NCBI GenBank assembly: GCA_016191165.1
Contig: JACPPF010000023.1
Location: 62,001 to 126,000, forward strand
Direction of reading: 5' to 3'
From: Planctomycetota bacterium
GTDB lineage: Bacteria > Planctomycetota > Planctomycetia > Gemmatales > Gemmataceae
DNA length: 64,000 bases
Part shown: piece after piece, positions 1-8,334 of the stretch
How the letters are laid out: each line of letters begins with the position of its first letter
How positions within the stretch are numbered: position 1 is the stretch's first letter
The notes under the pieces: generated by a model
Told to the model about the DNA's origin: nothing
Database searches by the model: none
Seen by the model: only the letters and a program-made list of their open reading frames with translations
Translations under genes and position numbers: made by a program

Positions 1-1029
1 CGATGCTCCGGTCATGGCGGCCGTCAGGTCAAACACTCGCACGATGGCCGTGCCCTGCGTCCCACGGTAGGCGGCAGCCCGCCCGAAGATGTGGTCGGCG
101 GCAAGGCGTCCTTGTCGATTCGCCGGCCCGGCCAACGGCACTTGCGTCGGCTCGCCGGTCACGAAATCCTTGACTTCGATGGCGTCTCCAACGGCATAAA
201 TGTCTTGATCGCTGGTCTGGAGGTGCTCATTCACGCGAATGCCGCCGCGAGGCCCAACCTCCAAACCCGCATCGGTGGCCAGCTTGTTCTCCGGCCGAAC
301 GCCTACGCCAAGGATTACGAGTTGCGCAGGCAATCGTTGTTCCGACTTCAGGCAGACCTTGATGCCATGAGCGGCCTGTTCAAATGACGCCGCGGATTGG
401 GCGAGCAAGAGCGTGACGCCTTTCGCCGCCAGGTGTTCCGCAATCGGCGTCGTCATCTCCTTGTCGAATGGCGGCAGGACCTGATCCTGCAACTCGACCA
501 CGGTGGTAGCGATGCCCCGCCGCATGAAATTCTCAACCAATTCGAGGCCAATGAAACCTGCCCCCACCACAACCGCCTGCTTCACCCCCCGGTCAACCCG
601 ATCCTTGATCCGGTCCACGTCGTACAGGTTCCGCAAGGTGAAAATGCCTGGCAAATCGATGCCCGGAATCGGCGGCCTCAGCGGCGCCGCCCCGGGCGCC
701 AGGATCAACTTGTCGTAGGTTTCCTCATATTCCCGTCCCGAAACGCCATCCCGCACACGCACTTTCTTGGCCACCCGATCGATGGCCTCAACGGAGGTGC
801 GAACCCGAACATCCAATTTGAATCGATTTTTCAGCCGCTCAGGAGTTGTTACGAGCAACTTGTCGCGCTGGGCGATCTCACCGCCGACATAGTACGGCAG
901 GCCGCAGTTGGCAAAAGACACGTCAGGCCCGCGCTCGAACACGATGATCTGGGCCGCTTCCGAAAGGCGGCGCGCACGTGCCGCGGCGGAAGCACCGCCG
1001 GCCACGCCCCCGATGATGAGCAGTTTCAT
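1..1029 (-). CDS. CoA-disulfide reductase-like FAD/NAD(P)H oxidoreductase (3' end outside window)
   Basis: The first 343 residues are present; the C-terminus lies beyond the left edge. The protein opens with the FAD dinucleotide-binding motif GGVAGGASAAARARR, followed by SFANCGLPYY, the signature of CoA-disulfide and persulfide reductases with the single redox cysteine at about residue 43. A second nucleotide fold (VVVGAGFIGLELVEN) binds NAD(P)H, and a later YAVGDA motif contacts FAD. Members of the family reduce CoA disulfide, CoA persulfide or polysulfide, and some carry a C-terminal rhodanese domain, which cannot be checked here. The start codon overlaps the stop of the upstream rhodanese gene (ATGA), so the two are probably translationally coupled. 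Substrate is inferred from the signature and context. Confidence 0.88.
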   Translation of the reverse strand, partial: MKLLIIGGVAGGASAAARARRLSEAAQIIVFERGPDVSFANCGLPYYVGGEIAQRDKLLVTTPERLKNRFKLDVRVRTSVEAIDRVAKKVRVRDGVSGREYEETYDKLILAPGAAPLRPPIPGIDLPGIFTLRNLYDVDRIKDRVDRGVKQAVVVGAGFIGLELVENFMRRGIATTVVELQDQVLPPFDKEMTTPIAEHLAAKGVTLLLAQSAASFEQAAHGIKVCLKSEQRLPAQLVILGVGVRPENKLATDAGLEVGPRGGIRVNEHLQTSDQDIYAVGDAIEVKDFVTGEPTQVPLAGPANRQGRLAADHIFGRAAAYRGTQGTAIVRVFDLTAAMTGAS

Positions 1030-1598
1030 GGGCAGTCCTCCTGCTTCGCACAGCATGAGTTGCTCGCCTCTTTGACTTGATTCCACGGCATTCGAGCCAG
1101 CATCATGCCCATGCCACAGGTGTCGGTAATCCCGGCAAAGATCAGGCCGGCGCCGACGAAGGCCGACAGGCCGACCAAGGCCGGATGCACAAGCCAGCCC
1201 AGCAAGGCGCCAACAAGGACCAGCAAGCCCGCGGCAATGCGAACCTGCCGTTCCAGCGACATCGCCTTTTTGCCACGAACTACAGGGAGGCCACACTCGA
1301 CACAGGCCAGGGTGCCGCCCTCCACATTGACGACGTTCGCGAATCCTGCTGCCAAAAACTTCTCGCACGCCTGTCGGCCACGGCTGCCGGAACGACAGAT
1401 GACGTAAAGCGGGTCATTGGCCGCGCCGTTGTGAGCTTGAATCAGGGCTGCCGGATCGAGCCTGTCCAGGGGCACGTTGCGCGCGAATTCGACATGGACC
1501 TCCCGAAATTCCACCGGCGTCCGCACGTCAATCAGGGCAATCTTGCCGTTCTTGGACAGGTCGGCAAGCTGTTGAGGGCTAATGGTTGCGATGGTCAT
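1026..1598 (-). CDS. Rhodanese with C-terminal DUF2892 membrane segment (YgaP-like)
   Basis: A 190-residue protein. Residues about 1-105 form a rhodanese domain with LIDVRTPVEFREVH and the active-site loop ICRSGSRGRQA, whose Cys should carry the persulfide. Residues about 125-175 contain two hydrophobic helices of DUF2892 type, as in YgaP, so the enzyme probably sits at the cytoplasmic membrane. The start at 1598 is preferred over an upstream one at 1646 because GAAAGG lies just ahead of it and MTIATISPQQL is a typical rhodanese opening. It lies between the 28-residue membrane peptide and the CoA-disulfide reductase-like gene in a leftward operon. The likely role is sulfur transfer or sulfide detoxification. 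Confidence 0.9.
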   Translation of the reverse strand: MTIATISPQQLADLSKNGKIALIDVRTPVEFREVHVEFARNVPLDRLDPAALIQAHNGAANDPLYVICRSGSRGRQACEKFLAAGFANVVNVEGGTLACVECGLPVVRGKKAMSLERQVRIAAGLLVLVGALLGWLVHPALVGLSAFVGAGLIFAGITDTCGMGMMLARMPWNQVKEASNSCCAKQEDCP

Positions 1599-1707
1599 GG
1601 TTTTTCCTTTCGATGGTTGAGTCCTGATCGTGGTCCCCACGGACACTGCCTGGATCCTTTTTTCCCACGTTGATCGGGGCCGAACTCGGCCCGCAGGCGC
1701 CGCTCAT

Positions 1708-1794
1708 TCAGGTTTTCACGCCGAAGCGAGGCAATACCCAGACCTGGAGGATAATCCAGGCGGCCACAACGCCCAGCGCGATGAAAATTCCCAT
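1708..1794 (-). CDS. 28-residue single-span membrane peptide in the sulfur operon
   Basis: An ATG-started frame encodes 28 residues: one hydrophobic helix (IFIALGVVAAWIILQVWVL) followed by a short basic end, PRFGVKT. AAGGGAG lies about 7 bases before the start, which supports translation. It lies between the ArsR gene and the rhodanese gene, in the same direction. Very short membrane peptides of this form do occur beside DUF2892/rhodanese genes, but I know of no assigned function. It could anchor or modulate the membrane rhodanese; that is inference. Confidence 0.62.
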   Translation of the reverse strand: MGIFIALGVVAAWIILQVWVLPRFGVKT

Positions 1795-1885
1795 GAGATT
1801 TCTCCCTTGCAAGTGATTCACGGATGGTTGGTTTCTTGTCATCAATGCCCCGACGGTTCAACCTTTTTTTTGGGCAAAAAAAACC

Positions 1886-2212
1886 TCATTGGTCCTCGCC
1901 ACCGAAGCGCGCCTCCACGCAGGCCATGATGCTGCCCAAGTGCGGCTCCGCGATCTGATAGTACGCTTTCCTGCCGTCCTTCGCGCTGGTCATGAACCCG
2001 CACCGCTGCATGAGCCGCAGATGTTCAGATGCCATGTGGCTGGGGATGCCACACGCCTCGGCCAATTCACCGACGGAGTATTGGCCTTGCAAAAGCATCT
2101 GGACCATGCGCAACCGATGCGGGTGGGCGAGAATCTTGAGGCATTCCGCCGCCTGCACCAGCGCTTCAAGCGGCGTGAGCTTGAGTTTCTGACTTTTCAT
2201 TCGGTTACTCAT
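1886..2212 (-). CDS. ArsR/SmtB-family winged-helix repressor
   Basis: A 108-residue winged-helix protein. LAHPHRLRMVQMLLQGQYSV leads into the recognition segment IPSHMASEHLRLMQRCGF and then the wing (KDGRKAYYQI). The metal-box ELCVCD of classical ArsR is absent. Cysteines do occur near the first helix, before and after the recognition helix and near the C-terminus, so thiol or persulfide sensing (BigR/SqrR/YgaV style) is possible but cannot be assigned. The start at 2212 has GGAG about 7 bases upstream; an in-frame GTG at 2227 and an ATG at 2215 are alternatives. It heads the leftward sulfur operon and is divergent from the P-type ATPase, with a palindromic operator 22 bases upstream. Confidence 0.9.
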   Translation of the reverse strand: MSNRMKSQKLKLTPLEALVQAAECLKILAHPHRLRMVQMLLQGQYSVGELAEACGIPSHMASEHLRLMQRCGFMTSAKDGRKAYYQIAEPHLGSIMACVEARFGGEDQ

Positions 2213-2233
2213 CATCACTCTCCACACTCAATT

Positions 2234-2253
2234 ATATCGGAATATTTCGATAT
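2234..2253. promoter_or_regulatory. Palindromic operator for the ArsR-type regulator
   Basis: ATATCGGAATATTTCGATAT is a 20-bp near-perfect palindrome: arms ATATCG and CGATAT with an AT-rich centre, one mismatched pair. It is an AT-rich island in GC-rich DNA, lies 22 bases upstream of the arsR start and about 90 bases upstream of the P-type ATPase start. AT-rich dyads of this kind are typical ArsR/SmtB sites. Binding and control of both directions are inferred. Confidence 0.72.
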
Positions 2254-2342
2254 GTCAATCAGTCAATTCGGCAATCCTTGAGTCGATCACAACTTGCACT
2301 GGGCCTTGCCATTCGGTAAATCTGTAGGAAAGGTGAATTCCC

Positions 2343-4757
2343 ATGGCAATCGATCCCATTTGCGGCATGACCGTGGACGAAGCGAACGCCCGGAGCGCCG
2401 AGCGTGACGGGAAGACTTTCTACTTCTGCTGCGAGCATTGCCGCCAGAAATTTCTCGGCAGCCAGCCAGCGCCGCCATCCCTGCCTGTCAGCGCGCCTAC
2501 GTCCGCTGCCGGGCGAAAGGCGTCACGCCAATATTTCTGCCCGATGTGCGCGGGTGTGGAGAGCGACACGCCTGGCAACTGCCCGAAATGCGGGATGGCC
2601 CTGGAATCGGCACGGCCCACCGCTCCAACGCACCAGGTCATCTATACCTGTCCCATGCACCCGGAGGTCGCGCAAGACGCGCCCGGATCATGCCCCAAGT
2701 GCGGCATGGCCCTGGAGCCAAAGACGGTACGGCCGAACCGGGATGAGGACGACTCCGAGCTGCGCAACATGACGCTGCGGTTTTGGGTCGCCGCCGCCTT
2801 GACCGGGCCGGTGTTTTTGGCGTCGATGTTGCCCATGATCGGTGTCCCCGTGGACCGCTGGCTTGGAAACACGTTGCACCTGTGGCTGCAACTCTTGCTG
2901 AGCACGCCCGTGGTTCTGTGGAGCGGTTGGCCGTTCTTCGAGCGTGGCTGGAGGTCGATCGTCACCACGAACCTCAACATGTTCACGCTCATCGCCATTG
3001 GCACCGGGGCCGCCTACTTCTACAGCCTCGTTGCCGTTCTTTTCCCTACTCTCATTCCCAACGATTTTCGGCATCATGGGGCCGTGCATGTTTACTTCGA
3101 GGCCGCGGCGGTGATCGTCACGCTGGTCCTGCTCGGACAGGTGCTGGAGCTTCGCGCCAGGCGCCGCACGGGAGCCGCCATCCGTGAGTTACTATCCCTG
3201 GCCCCAGCCACGGCCCGGGTCGTGCGTGACGGTCAGGAACGCGACGTGTCGCTGGAAGAAGTCCACCACGCCGACATGTTGCGCGTGCGCCCCGGTGAGA
3301 AGATTCCGGTGGATGGCCGACTCACGGAAGGTAAGAGCGCCGTCGATGAGTCGATGATCACCGGCGAGCCGATGCCCGTTGAGAAGCAAGCGAACGATCC
3401 CGTGATCGGCGGTACGGTCAACCAAACCGGGTCATTCCTGATGGTGGCGGAGAGGGTCGGCCAGGACACCGTGCTTTCTCGAATCGTCAACCTGGTCGCC
3501 GACGCGCAGCGGAGCCGAGCGCCGATTCAGAAAGTCGCCGACACGGTCGCGGGCTACTTCGTGCCCGCCGTTCTGGTTAGTGCGGTCATCACATTCCTCG
3601 TGTGGGCCATTGGGCAGCCGGAGCAACCCGCCCTGGCCTGGGCCTTCGTCAATTCGGTGGCCGTTCTGATCATCGCCTGTCCATGCGCCCTGGGTCTCGC
3701 CACGCCGATGTCGATCATGGTGGCCATTGGGCGCGGAGCGAAGGAAGGGGTTCTCATCAAAAACGCCGAAGTGCTGGAAACACTGGAGAAAGTCGATACG
3801 GTAGTCGTCGATAAAACGGGCACCCTCACCCAGGGCCGACCGAAACTGACGGCGTGCCTACCCGCTGGCACATTCTCCGAGGAAGACCTTCTGCGCCTTG
3901 CCGCCAGCGTCGAACAGAACAGCGAGCATCCCTTGGCCCATGCGGTCGTGGCGGGAGCCAGGGATCGCAACTTGTCCATCGCCCCCGTGACAGACTTCAA
4001 CTCCATGACGGGCGGCGGTGTCCGCGGGACGGTTGAGGACAAGGACATTCTCATCGGCAAGCGGTCGCTGCTCGCTGACCTTACCGTGCAAAACCTCGCC
4101 GCGCTCGATGAGCGTGCCGATGCCTTGCAGCAGCAAGGCCGCACGGTGATGTATGTGGCTGTGGATCACCAGTTCGCCGGTCTGATCGCGGTTTCCGACC
4201 CGATCAAGCAATCGACACCGGAGGCGGTGCGCAGTCTTCATGATTTGGGACTACGGATCATCATGCTTACCGGCGACAACGAGACGACCGCCAGAACCGT
4301 GGCTGAAGAGTTAGGAGTTGATGAGTTCCACGCCGGTGTGAGCCCTCAAGAAAAGCATGAACGGATCAGCACGTTGCGAGCTGAGGGCCGCAGCGTTGCC
4401 ATGGCAGGCGACGGCATCAACGACGCTCCCGCCCTGGCGGAAGCCGATGTCGGCATCGCCATGGGGACCGGCACCGATGTGGCCATCGAGTCGGCAGGAA
4501 TCACCCTGGTCCAGGGCGATTTGCGCGGCATCGTGAAAGCAATCAAACTCAGTCGCCACACGATGCGGAACATTCGCCAGAATCTTTTCTTCGCCCTGAT
4601 CTACAACGCCCTGGGCGTGCCGATCGCGGCCGGGGTACTCTACCCGATCTCGCCATGGCTATTACTCAACCCCATGATCGCTGCCGCAGCCATGAGCTTC
4701 AGTTCGGTCTCGGTCGTAAGCAATGCGCTGCGATTGAAGACCATGAAGCTGACGTGA
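2343..4757 (+). CDS. copA: Cu(I)/Ag(I)-type heavy-metal P-type ATPase with N-terminal YHS and two HMBD domains
   Basis: An 804-residue P1B-ATPase that exports soft metal ions across the cytoplasmic membrane. The N-terminus has no classical HMA (GMTCxxC) domain. Instead it has a YHS domain (DPICGMTVD ... CCEHC, residues 1-40) and two heavy-metal-binding modules (YFCPMC ... CPKCGMALE near 63-88 and YTCPMHPEV ... CPKCGMALE near 100-125). Core motifs are the actuator TGEP, the membrane CPC ([11 protein letters not shown]), phosphorylation DKTGT near 490, SEHPLAHA and the hinge [10 protein letters not shown] near 690. YN in the seventh helix and MSxSS in the eighth ([12 protein letters not shown]) point to the P1B-1 copper/silver class. 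It is divergent from the ArsR operon across a shared operator. Silver versus copper cannot be decided by reading. Confidence 0.94.
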   Translation: MAIDPICGMTVDEANARSAERDGKTFYFCCEHCRQKFLGSQPAPPSLPVSAPTSAAGRKASRQYFCPMCAGVESDTPGNCPKCGMALESARPTAPTHQVIYTCPMHPEVAQDAPGSCPKCGMALEPKTVRPNRDEDDSELRNMTLRFWVAAALTGPVFLASMLPMIGVPVDRWLGNTLHLWLQLLLSTPVVLWSGWPFFERGWRSIVTTNLNMFTLIAIGTGAAYFYSLVAVLFPTLIPNDFRHHGAVHVYFEAAAVIVTLVLLGQVLELRARRRTGAAIRELLSLAPATARVVRDGQERDVSLEEVHHADMLRVRPGEKIPVDGRLTEGKSAVDESMITGEPMPVEKQANDPVIGGTVNQTGSFLMVAERVGQDTVLSRIVNLVADAQRSRAPIQKVADTVAGYFVPAVLVSAVITFLVWAIGQPEQPALAWAFVNSVAVLIIACPCALGLATPMSIMVAIGRGAKEGVLIKNAEVLETLEKVDTVVVDKTGTLTQGRPKLTACLPAGTFSEEDLLRLAASVEQNSEHPLAHAVVAGARDRNLSIAPVTDFNSMTGGGVRGTVEDKDILIGKRSLLADLTVQNLAALDERADALQQQGRTVMYVAVDHQFAGLIAVSDPIKQSTPEAVRSLHDLGLRIIMLTGDNETTARTVAEELGVDEFHAGVSPQEKHERISTLRAEGRSVAMAGDGINDAPALAEADVGIAMGTGTDVAIESAGITLVQGDLRGIVKAIKLSRHTMRNIRQNLFFALIYNALGVPIAAGVLYPISPWLLLNPMIAAAAMSFSSVSVVSNALRLKTMKLT

Positions 4758-4839
4758 GCAGTCGGCCTGGGCCGGCGGGCAAAAACTGATAAAATCACTC
4801 GGACCTGCTCGTTTTTTGCCCTTGCCCTGAGACCATCCC

Positions 4840-6120
4840 ATGATTTTCACGGACCGCCTGACGCGCGATCTCCACGACGAGATTTGCCGAATCCCTTTGA
4901 TTGATCCCCATTCCCATATCAATCCTCATGCCGCGGCGGCGAAGTCGCTCGACGACATTCTCGGGTATCACTACTACACCGAGTTGGCCCATTCCGCGGG
5001 CATGAGTCAGGCGCCGCTCGGCAAGGAGGTGCCGCCGCGCGAACGGGTCCGCGCGATTCTCGACAACCTCGACCGGATCGACAACACGGCCCAGTACAGT
5101 TGGTTCCTGGAGATCGCGCGGACGTTTCTCGGATTCAAGGGTGATCGCGTGGGCGCAGCCGATTGCGATGCACTTTGTGACGCCGCCGAGCGCTTGATGG
5201 CTCAGCCCGACTGGGAGCAGCAGGTCCTCACGCGCACCGGGGTCGAGAAAATCTTCCTGACCAACGATTTCGATGACCCACTCACCGGCTTCGACACCAA
5301 CCGATACGTTCCGTGCCTGCGGACCGATGATCTCGTTTTCCACCTTGGCAACCCTGCGGTCCGCGAGCGGCTTGCCAAAGCCACCGGCATCGACGCGATC
5401 GACGATCGGCAACTGCGCGACGCCATCGCCAGGCTGTTCCACCATTTCACGAGCCAAGGCGCCAAAGCCTGCGCAATCTCGCTGCCGCCCGATTTCGAGC
5501 CGAAGCCCGTCTCGTCCTACGATCTCACGCGCGCCATGACCGCGCTGATCGACGGCTCGGAGGATCTCGGCACGAAACGCGCCTGCGCCGCCGGCGTATT
5601 CTGGATGCTCGCCGAACATTGCCGGGAGTTCAAGCTGCCGTTCGATCTGATGATCGGCGTCAATCGGCGCGTGTATCGCACCGGCGTGTTCCAGGGGCAG
5701 GACCTTTTTGACCAGCGTACATCGTTGCTGCAATACGCGGAACTGTTCAACGCCTTCCCCGACGTAACGTTTCCGATTTCGGTGCTGACGAGTTCGCAAA
5801 ACCAGGAATTGGCAAGCTATAGCTGGATTTTCCCCAACGTCGTGACGAACGGGCACTGGTGGTACTCGAACATTCCGGCCTACCTGATTCCGGACACGCG
5901 TGCCCGCTTGCAGGCCGTACCCAAGACCAAACAGATCGGCTACTACAGCGACGCGTACAAGCTCGAATTCATCCTGCCGAAATACAACATGTACCGCCGC
6001 ATTCTCGCGCAGATATTGGCCGACGATTTCGTCCGCCCGGGCGTCTATTCGGAATCGCAGGCCATCGGCCTGGCGCAACTATTACTGCGAGAAAACACGC
6101 AGCGGATATTTGGTGTGTAG
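4840..6120 (+). CDS. Uronate isomerase-like protein (amidohydrolase superfamily)
   Basis: A 426-residue TIM-barrel protein. An HxH metal motif (DPHSHINPH) lies near residue 25 and the C-terminal half carries GHWWYSNIP and GYYSDAYKLEF, segments that recall the UxaC/uronate isomerase branch of the amidohydrolase superfamily. Those enzymes interconvert glucuronate or galacturonate with fructuronate or tagaturonate. The protein is somewhat shorter than E. coli UxaC (about 470 residues) and the similarity is partial, so the substrate may differ. No signal peptide is visible, so it should be cytoplasmic. purN follows 17 bases downstream and may share its transcript, though no functional link is evident. 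Confidence 0.78.
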   Translation: MIFTDRLTRDLHDEICRIPLIDPHSHINPHAAAAKSLDDILGYHYYTELAHSAGMSQAPLGKEVPPRERVRAILDNLDRIDNTAQYSWFLEIARTFLGFKGDRVGAADCDALCDAAERLMAQPDWEQQVLTRTGVEKIFLTNDFDDPLTGFDTNRYVPCLRTDDLVFHLGNPAVRERLAKATGIDAIDDRQLRDAIARLFHHFTSQGAKACAISLPPDFEPKPVSSYDLTRAMTALIDGSEDLGTKRACAAGVFWMLAEHCREFKLPFDLMIGVNRRVYRTGVFQGQDLFDQRTSLLQYAELFNAFPDVTFPISVLTSSQNQELASYSWIFPNVVTNGHWWYSNIPAYLIPDTRARLQAVPKTKQIGYYSDAYKLEFILPKYNMYRRILAQILADDFVRPGVYSESQAIGLAQLLLRENTQRIFGV

Positions 6121-6137
6121 GTAATCACTGGTGGAAT

Positions 6138-6764
6138 ATGGGCGCCAATCCCATCCGCGTCGCCGTTCTCCTGAGCGGCGGCGGAACGACGCTGCAAAAC
6201 CTGTACGACCGCGCCGCGGCGGGCACGTTGCCGGCTCGGATCGTGCTGGTCATCTCCAATAGGGCCGATGTTCTTGGTCTCGAACGCGCCCAGGAAATGA
6301 GAATCCCCGCGCTCACCATCACGCGCAAGTCAGCGGGTTCGGTCGAGGAATTCAGTCAGCGGATATTCGACGCGTGCCGTCATGCCCGCGTCGAACTGGT
6401 CTGCCTGGGTGGCTTCATGCAGTTCGTCCACATCCCGGACGATTTCCTGGGGCGCGTGATGAATATCCACCCCGCGCTCATCCCCGCGTTTTGCGGCAAG
6501 GGCATGTTTGGCCATCACGTTCACGAGGCCGTGCTGGCCTACGGGGCGAAGGTCACGGGTTGCACCGTCCACTTCGCCGACAACGAATACGATCACGGGC
6601 CGATCATTTTGCAGCGCGTGGCGCCCGTGCTGGAGGACGACACGGCCGCAAGCCTGGCCGCGCGCGTGTTTGCTGAGGAATGCATCGCCTATCCGGAAGC
6701 GATCCGGTTGTTTGCCGAGCAGCGCTTGAGGATCGACGGTCGATGCGTACGCATCCAGGGCTGA
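6138..6764 (+). CDS. purN: Phosphoribosylglycinamide formyltransferase
   Basis: A 208-residue GAR transformylase, transferring a formyl group from 10-formyltetrahydrofolate to GAR in purine synthesis. The phosphate-binding loop VLLSGGGTTLQNL, the folate-site segment VCLGGFMQFV and the catalytic stretch MNIHPALIPAFCGKGMFG with HVHEAVL, then GCTVHFADNEYDHGPII, are all present; Asn, His and Asp of the active site are intact. The start is the ATG at 6138; a longer frame upstream overlaps the isomerase and lacks homology. It is followed directly by a 121-bp inverted repeat that may end transcription. purH lies 2.9 kb away on the same strand. Confidence 0.95.
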   Translation: MGANPIRVAVLLSGGGTTLQNLYDRAAAGTLPARIVLVISNRADVLGLERAQEMRIPALTITRKSAGSVEEFSQRIFDACRHARVELVCLGGFMQFVHIPDDFLGRVMNIHPALIPAFCGKGMFGHHVHEAVLAYGAKVTGCTVHFADNEYDHGPIILQRVAPVLEDDTAASLAARVFAEECIAYPEAIRLFAEQRLRIDGRCVRIQG

Positions 6765-6769
6765 GCCCC

Positions 6770-6890
6770 ATACCGTTCGTCAAGCGGAGGAATACCAGCC
6801 CCACGCGCGAGCGTGGGGGTTTGAGCAACCTCCCAGAACCCCCCCAGCTCGCGCTGGGGGCTGGTCAAATACTCTTCGACGAACAGGATT
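6770..6890. repeat. 121-bp inverted-repeat element, copy A
   Basis: An imperfect palindrome whose ends read ATACCGTTCGTC and GACGAACAGGATT and whose inner arms are ACCAGCCCC and GGGGCTGGT, with a sub-hairpin (CACGCGCGAGCGTG). A second copy of the same length lies at 51546-51666. Both sit within a few bases of the stop codon of a rightward gene and fill a gap between convergent genes. No ORF is inside. The element resembles a small non-autonomous palindromic repeat and could act as a bidirectional terminator. Confidence 0.85.
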
Positions 6891-6894
6891 GAGG

Positions 6895-8277
6895 TTAGGC
6901 CAGGTTGAAATGGCGCAAGATCGCATCCTTGATCGACGTCTGCGGAATCACCGCCTCATCCGACTGCGGGCCGGAGGCGATGAAGACGGGCTTGTCGAGC
7001 GGATCGTTCACGGGCAACCCATGGCTGCCCTTGACCAGGCCGGCGTCAAGCGGAATCACATCGACCAGCGTGCGCAAGCCCAGCTTTTTCATCATCACCT
7101 TGCCAATCGCGCGGGCCTTTGGCCAGAGCCGATTCGGATCGAAGAACAGCTCGCACGGATCGTACCCCGGCTTGCGATGAATGTCCACCGTTCGCGCGTA
7201 ATCCGGAGCGCGGCGGTCGTCGAGCCAAAACGGATACGCGAACCACGCGTTCGGCTTGGCCAGTGCAATGAGGTCCCCTGCCCTGGCATGGTCGAGCCCG
7301 ATCTCGGCGCGTTCTTCCCCGGTGTAGACGCGATCCACGCCGGGCTGCGACGTCACGACCTCCCGTACTCTTTCCATCGCGTTTCTTACGTTGAGGTAAA
7401 CGTGCGCGACCTGATGATCACACACCGCGAACGCCGTGCTGGCGTAGGTCTCGAGTTGCTCGCCAAACGGGCCGTCACGCGCGCTTAGCAAACCCGCCTG
7501 GCGAAGGATTCGATTGAGGTAGACGGGTCGATCGACTTGCACGTGCGTGTATTCATTGACGACCCACACGGCCGCGCCGATTTTCTTGGCCGCATCCAGT
7601 ACGGGTTGACACGCGGCATCGAGTTCTCCGACAATCTTTGCCCAGTTGGTGGCCCGCGGTCCCAGGCGTTGCGGATCGTAATCCAGGTGGGGCAAATAGA
7701 CGAGCGTCAAGTGCGGCGCTTCCTCGTGGGCCGTCAATATCTCGGCCGCGCAATGGGCGATCCATTGCGTACAGGGCAGTCCCGCCATCGGCCCCCAAAA
7801 GCTTGGAAAGGGAAACCGCCCGAGCCTCCCGGTCAAACGAGAGGCCCACGATTCCGGGTAGGTCTGCACGTCGAACGCCTTGCTGCCGTCAGCGCCATAG
7901 TGCGGCTTGGGCGTGACCGCGAGATCAACTGCCGCGCCCTGGTTAAACCACCAGAACAACTTCGCACAGCGAATTCCCTTATCGCGTAGCGTGGCATAGA
8001 CGGGCTCGGCCTGCATGAGGTGGTTGGATTGCTGCCAGAAGCGCACCTCCATCGTATCGCGAAACAGCCAGCCGTTGCCGACGATGCCATGTTCTCGCGG
8101 CAACTTCCCGGTCAACATCGACGCCTGCGCGGAGCAGGTGACGGCCGGATAGATTTCGCTGAGCGGGCGCGACCATTGCGTTTGGGCCAGCGCATGGAGT
8201 CGCGGCGCAAGGGGCAGCAGGCGCGACGTGAGCCCGACGGTGTTGAGGATGACGAGGGGTTGCATGAACGGAGCCAT
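6895..8277 (-). CDS. Alkaline phosphatase superfamily protein, nucleotide pyrophosphatase/phosphodiesterase-like
   Basis: A 460-residue protein of the type I phosphodiesterase (NPP) fold. The nucleophile region PAVTCSAQASMLTGKLPREHG matches the Thr/Ser-centred active-site segment of the family, with VYLPHLDYDPQRLGP and HRKPGYDP giving Asp and His ligands further on. The usual first metal Asp is replaced (LNTVGLT) and the usual SDHGM is VVNEYTHVQ, so metal binding may be modified. No signal peptide is seen. Starts at 8277 and 8265 (MQPLVILN) are both possible; the shorter fits the family better. It converges on purN across repeat copy A and the M19 dipeptidase gene is just upstream in the same direction. 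Confidence 0.83.
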   Translation of the reverse strand: MAPFMQPLVILNTVGLTSRLLPLAPRLHALAQTQWSRPLSEIYPAVTCSAQASMLTGKLPREHGIVGNGWLFRDTMEVRFWQQSNHLMQAEPVYATLRDKGIRCAKLFWWFNQGAAVDLAVTPKPHYGADGSKAFDVQTYPESWASRLTGRLGRFPFPSFWGPMAGLPCTQWIAHCAAEILTAHEEAPHLTLVYLPHLDYDPQRLGPRATNWAKIVGELDAACQPVLDAAKKIGAAVWVVNEYTHVQVDRPVYLNRILRQAGLLSARDGPFGEQLETYASTAFAVCDHQVAHVYLNVRNAMERVREVVTSQPGVDRVYTGEERAEIGLDHARAGDLIALAKPNAWFAYPFWLDDRRAPDYARTVDIHRKPGYDPCELFFDPNRLWPKARAIGKVMMKKLGLRTLVDVIPLDAGLVKGSHGLPVNDPLDKPVFIASGPQSDEAVIPQTSIKDAILRHFNLA

Positions 8278-8334
8278 CGTTGATTTGGTTTAGCGCCCGC
8301 GCGGCGCCAGGCGGTCGCCAGACGAGTGCGGCCA

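Noticed and set aside
397-1080. A 227-residue + strand frame over the CoA-disulfide reductase gene
   Set aside because: It is antisense to a well-supported flavoprotein, rich in Arg/His/Pro, and has no family motif.
4795-6078. A 427-residue minus-strand frame over the uronate isomerase-like gene
   Set aside because: It is the antisense shadow of a gene with clear metal-ligand motifs; the composition is shadow-like.
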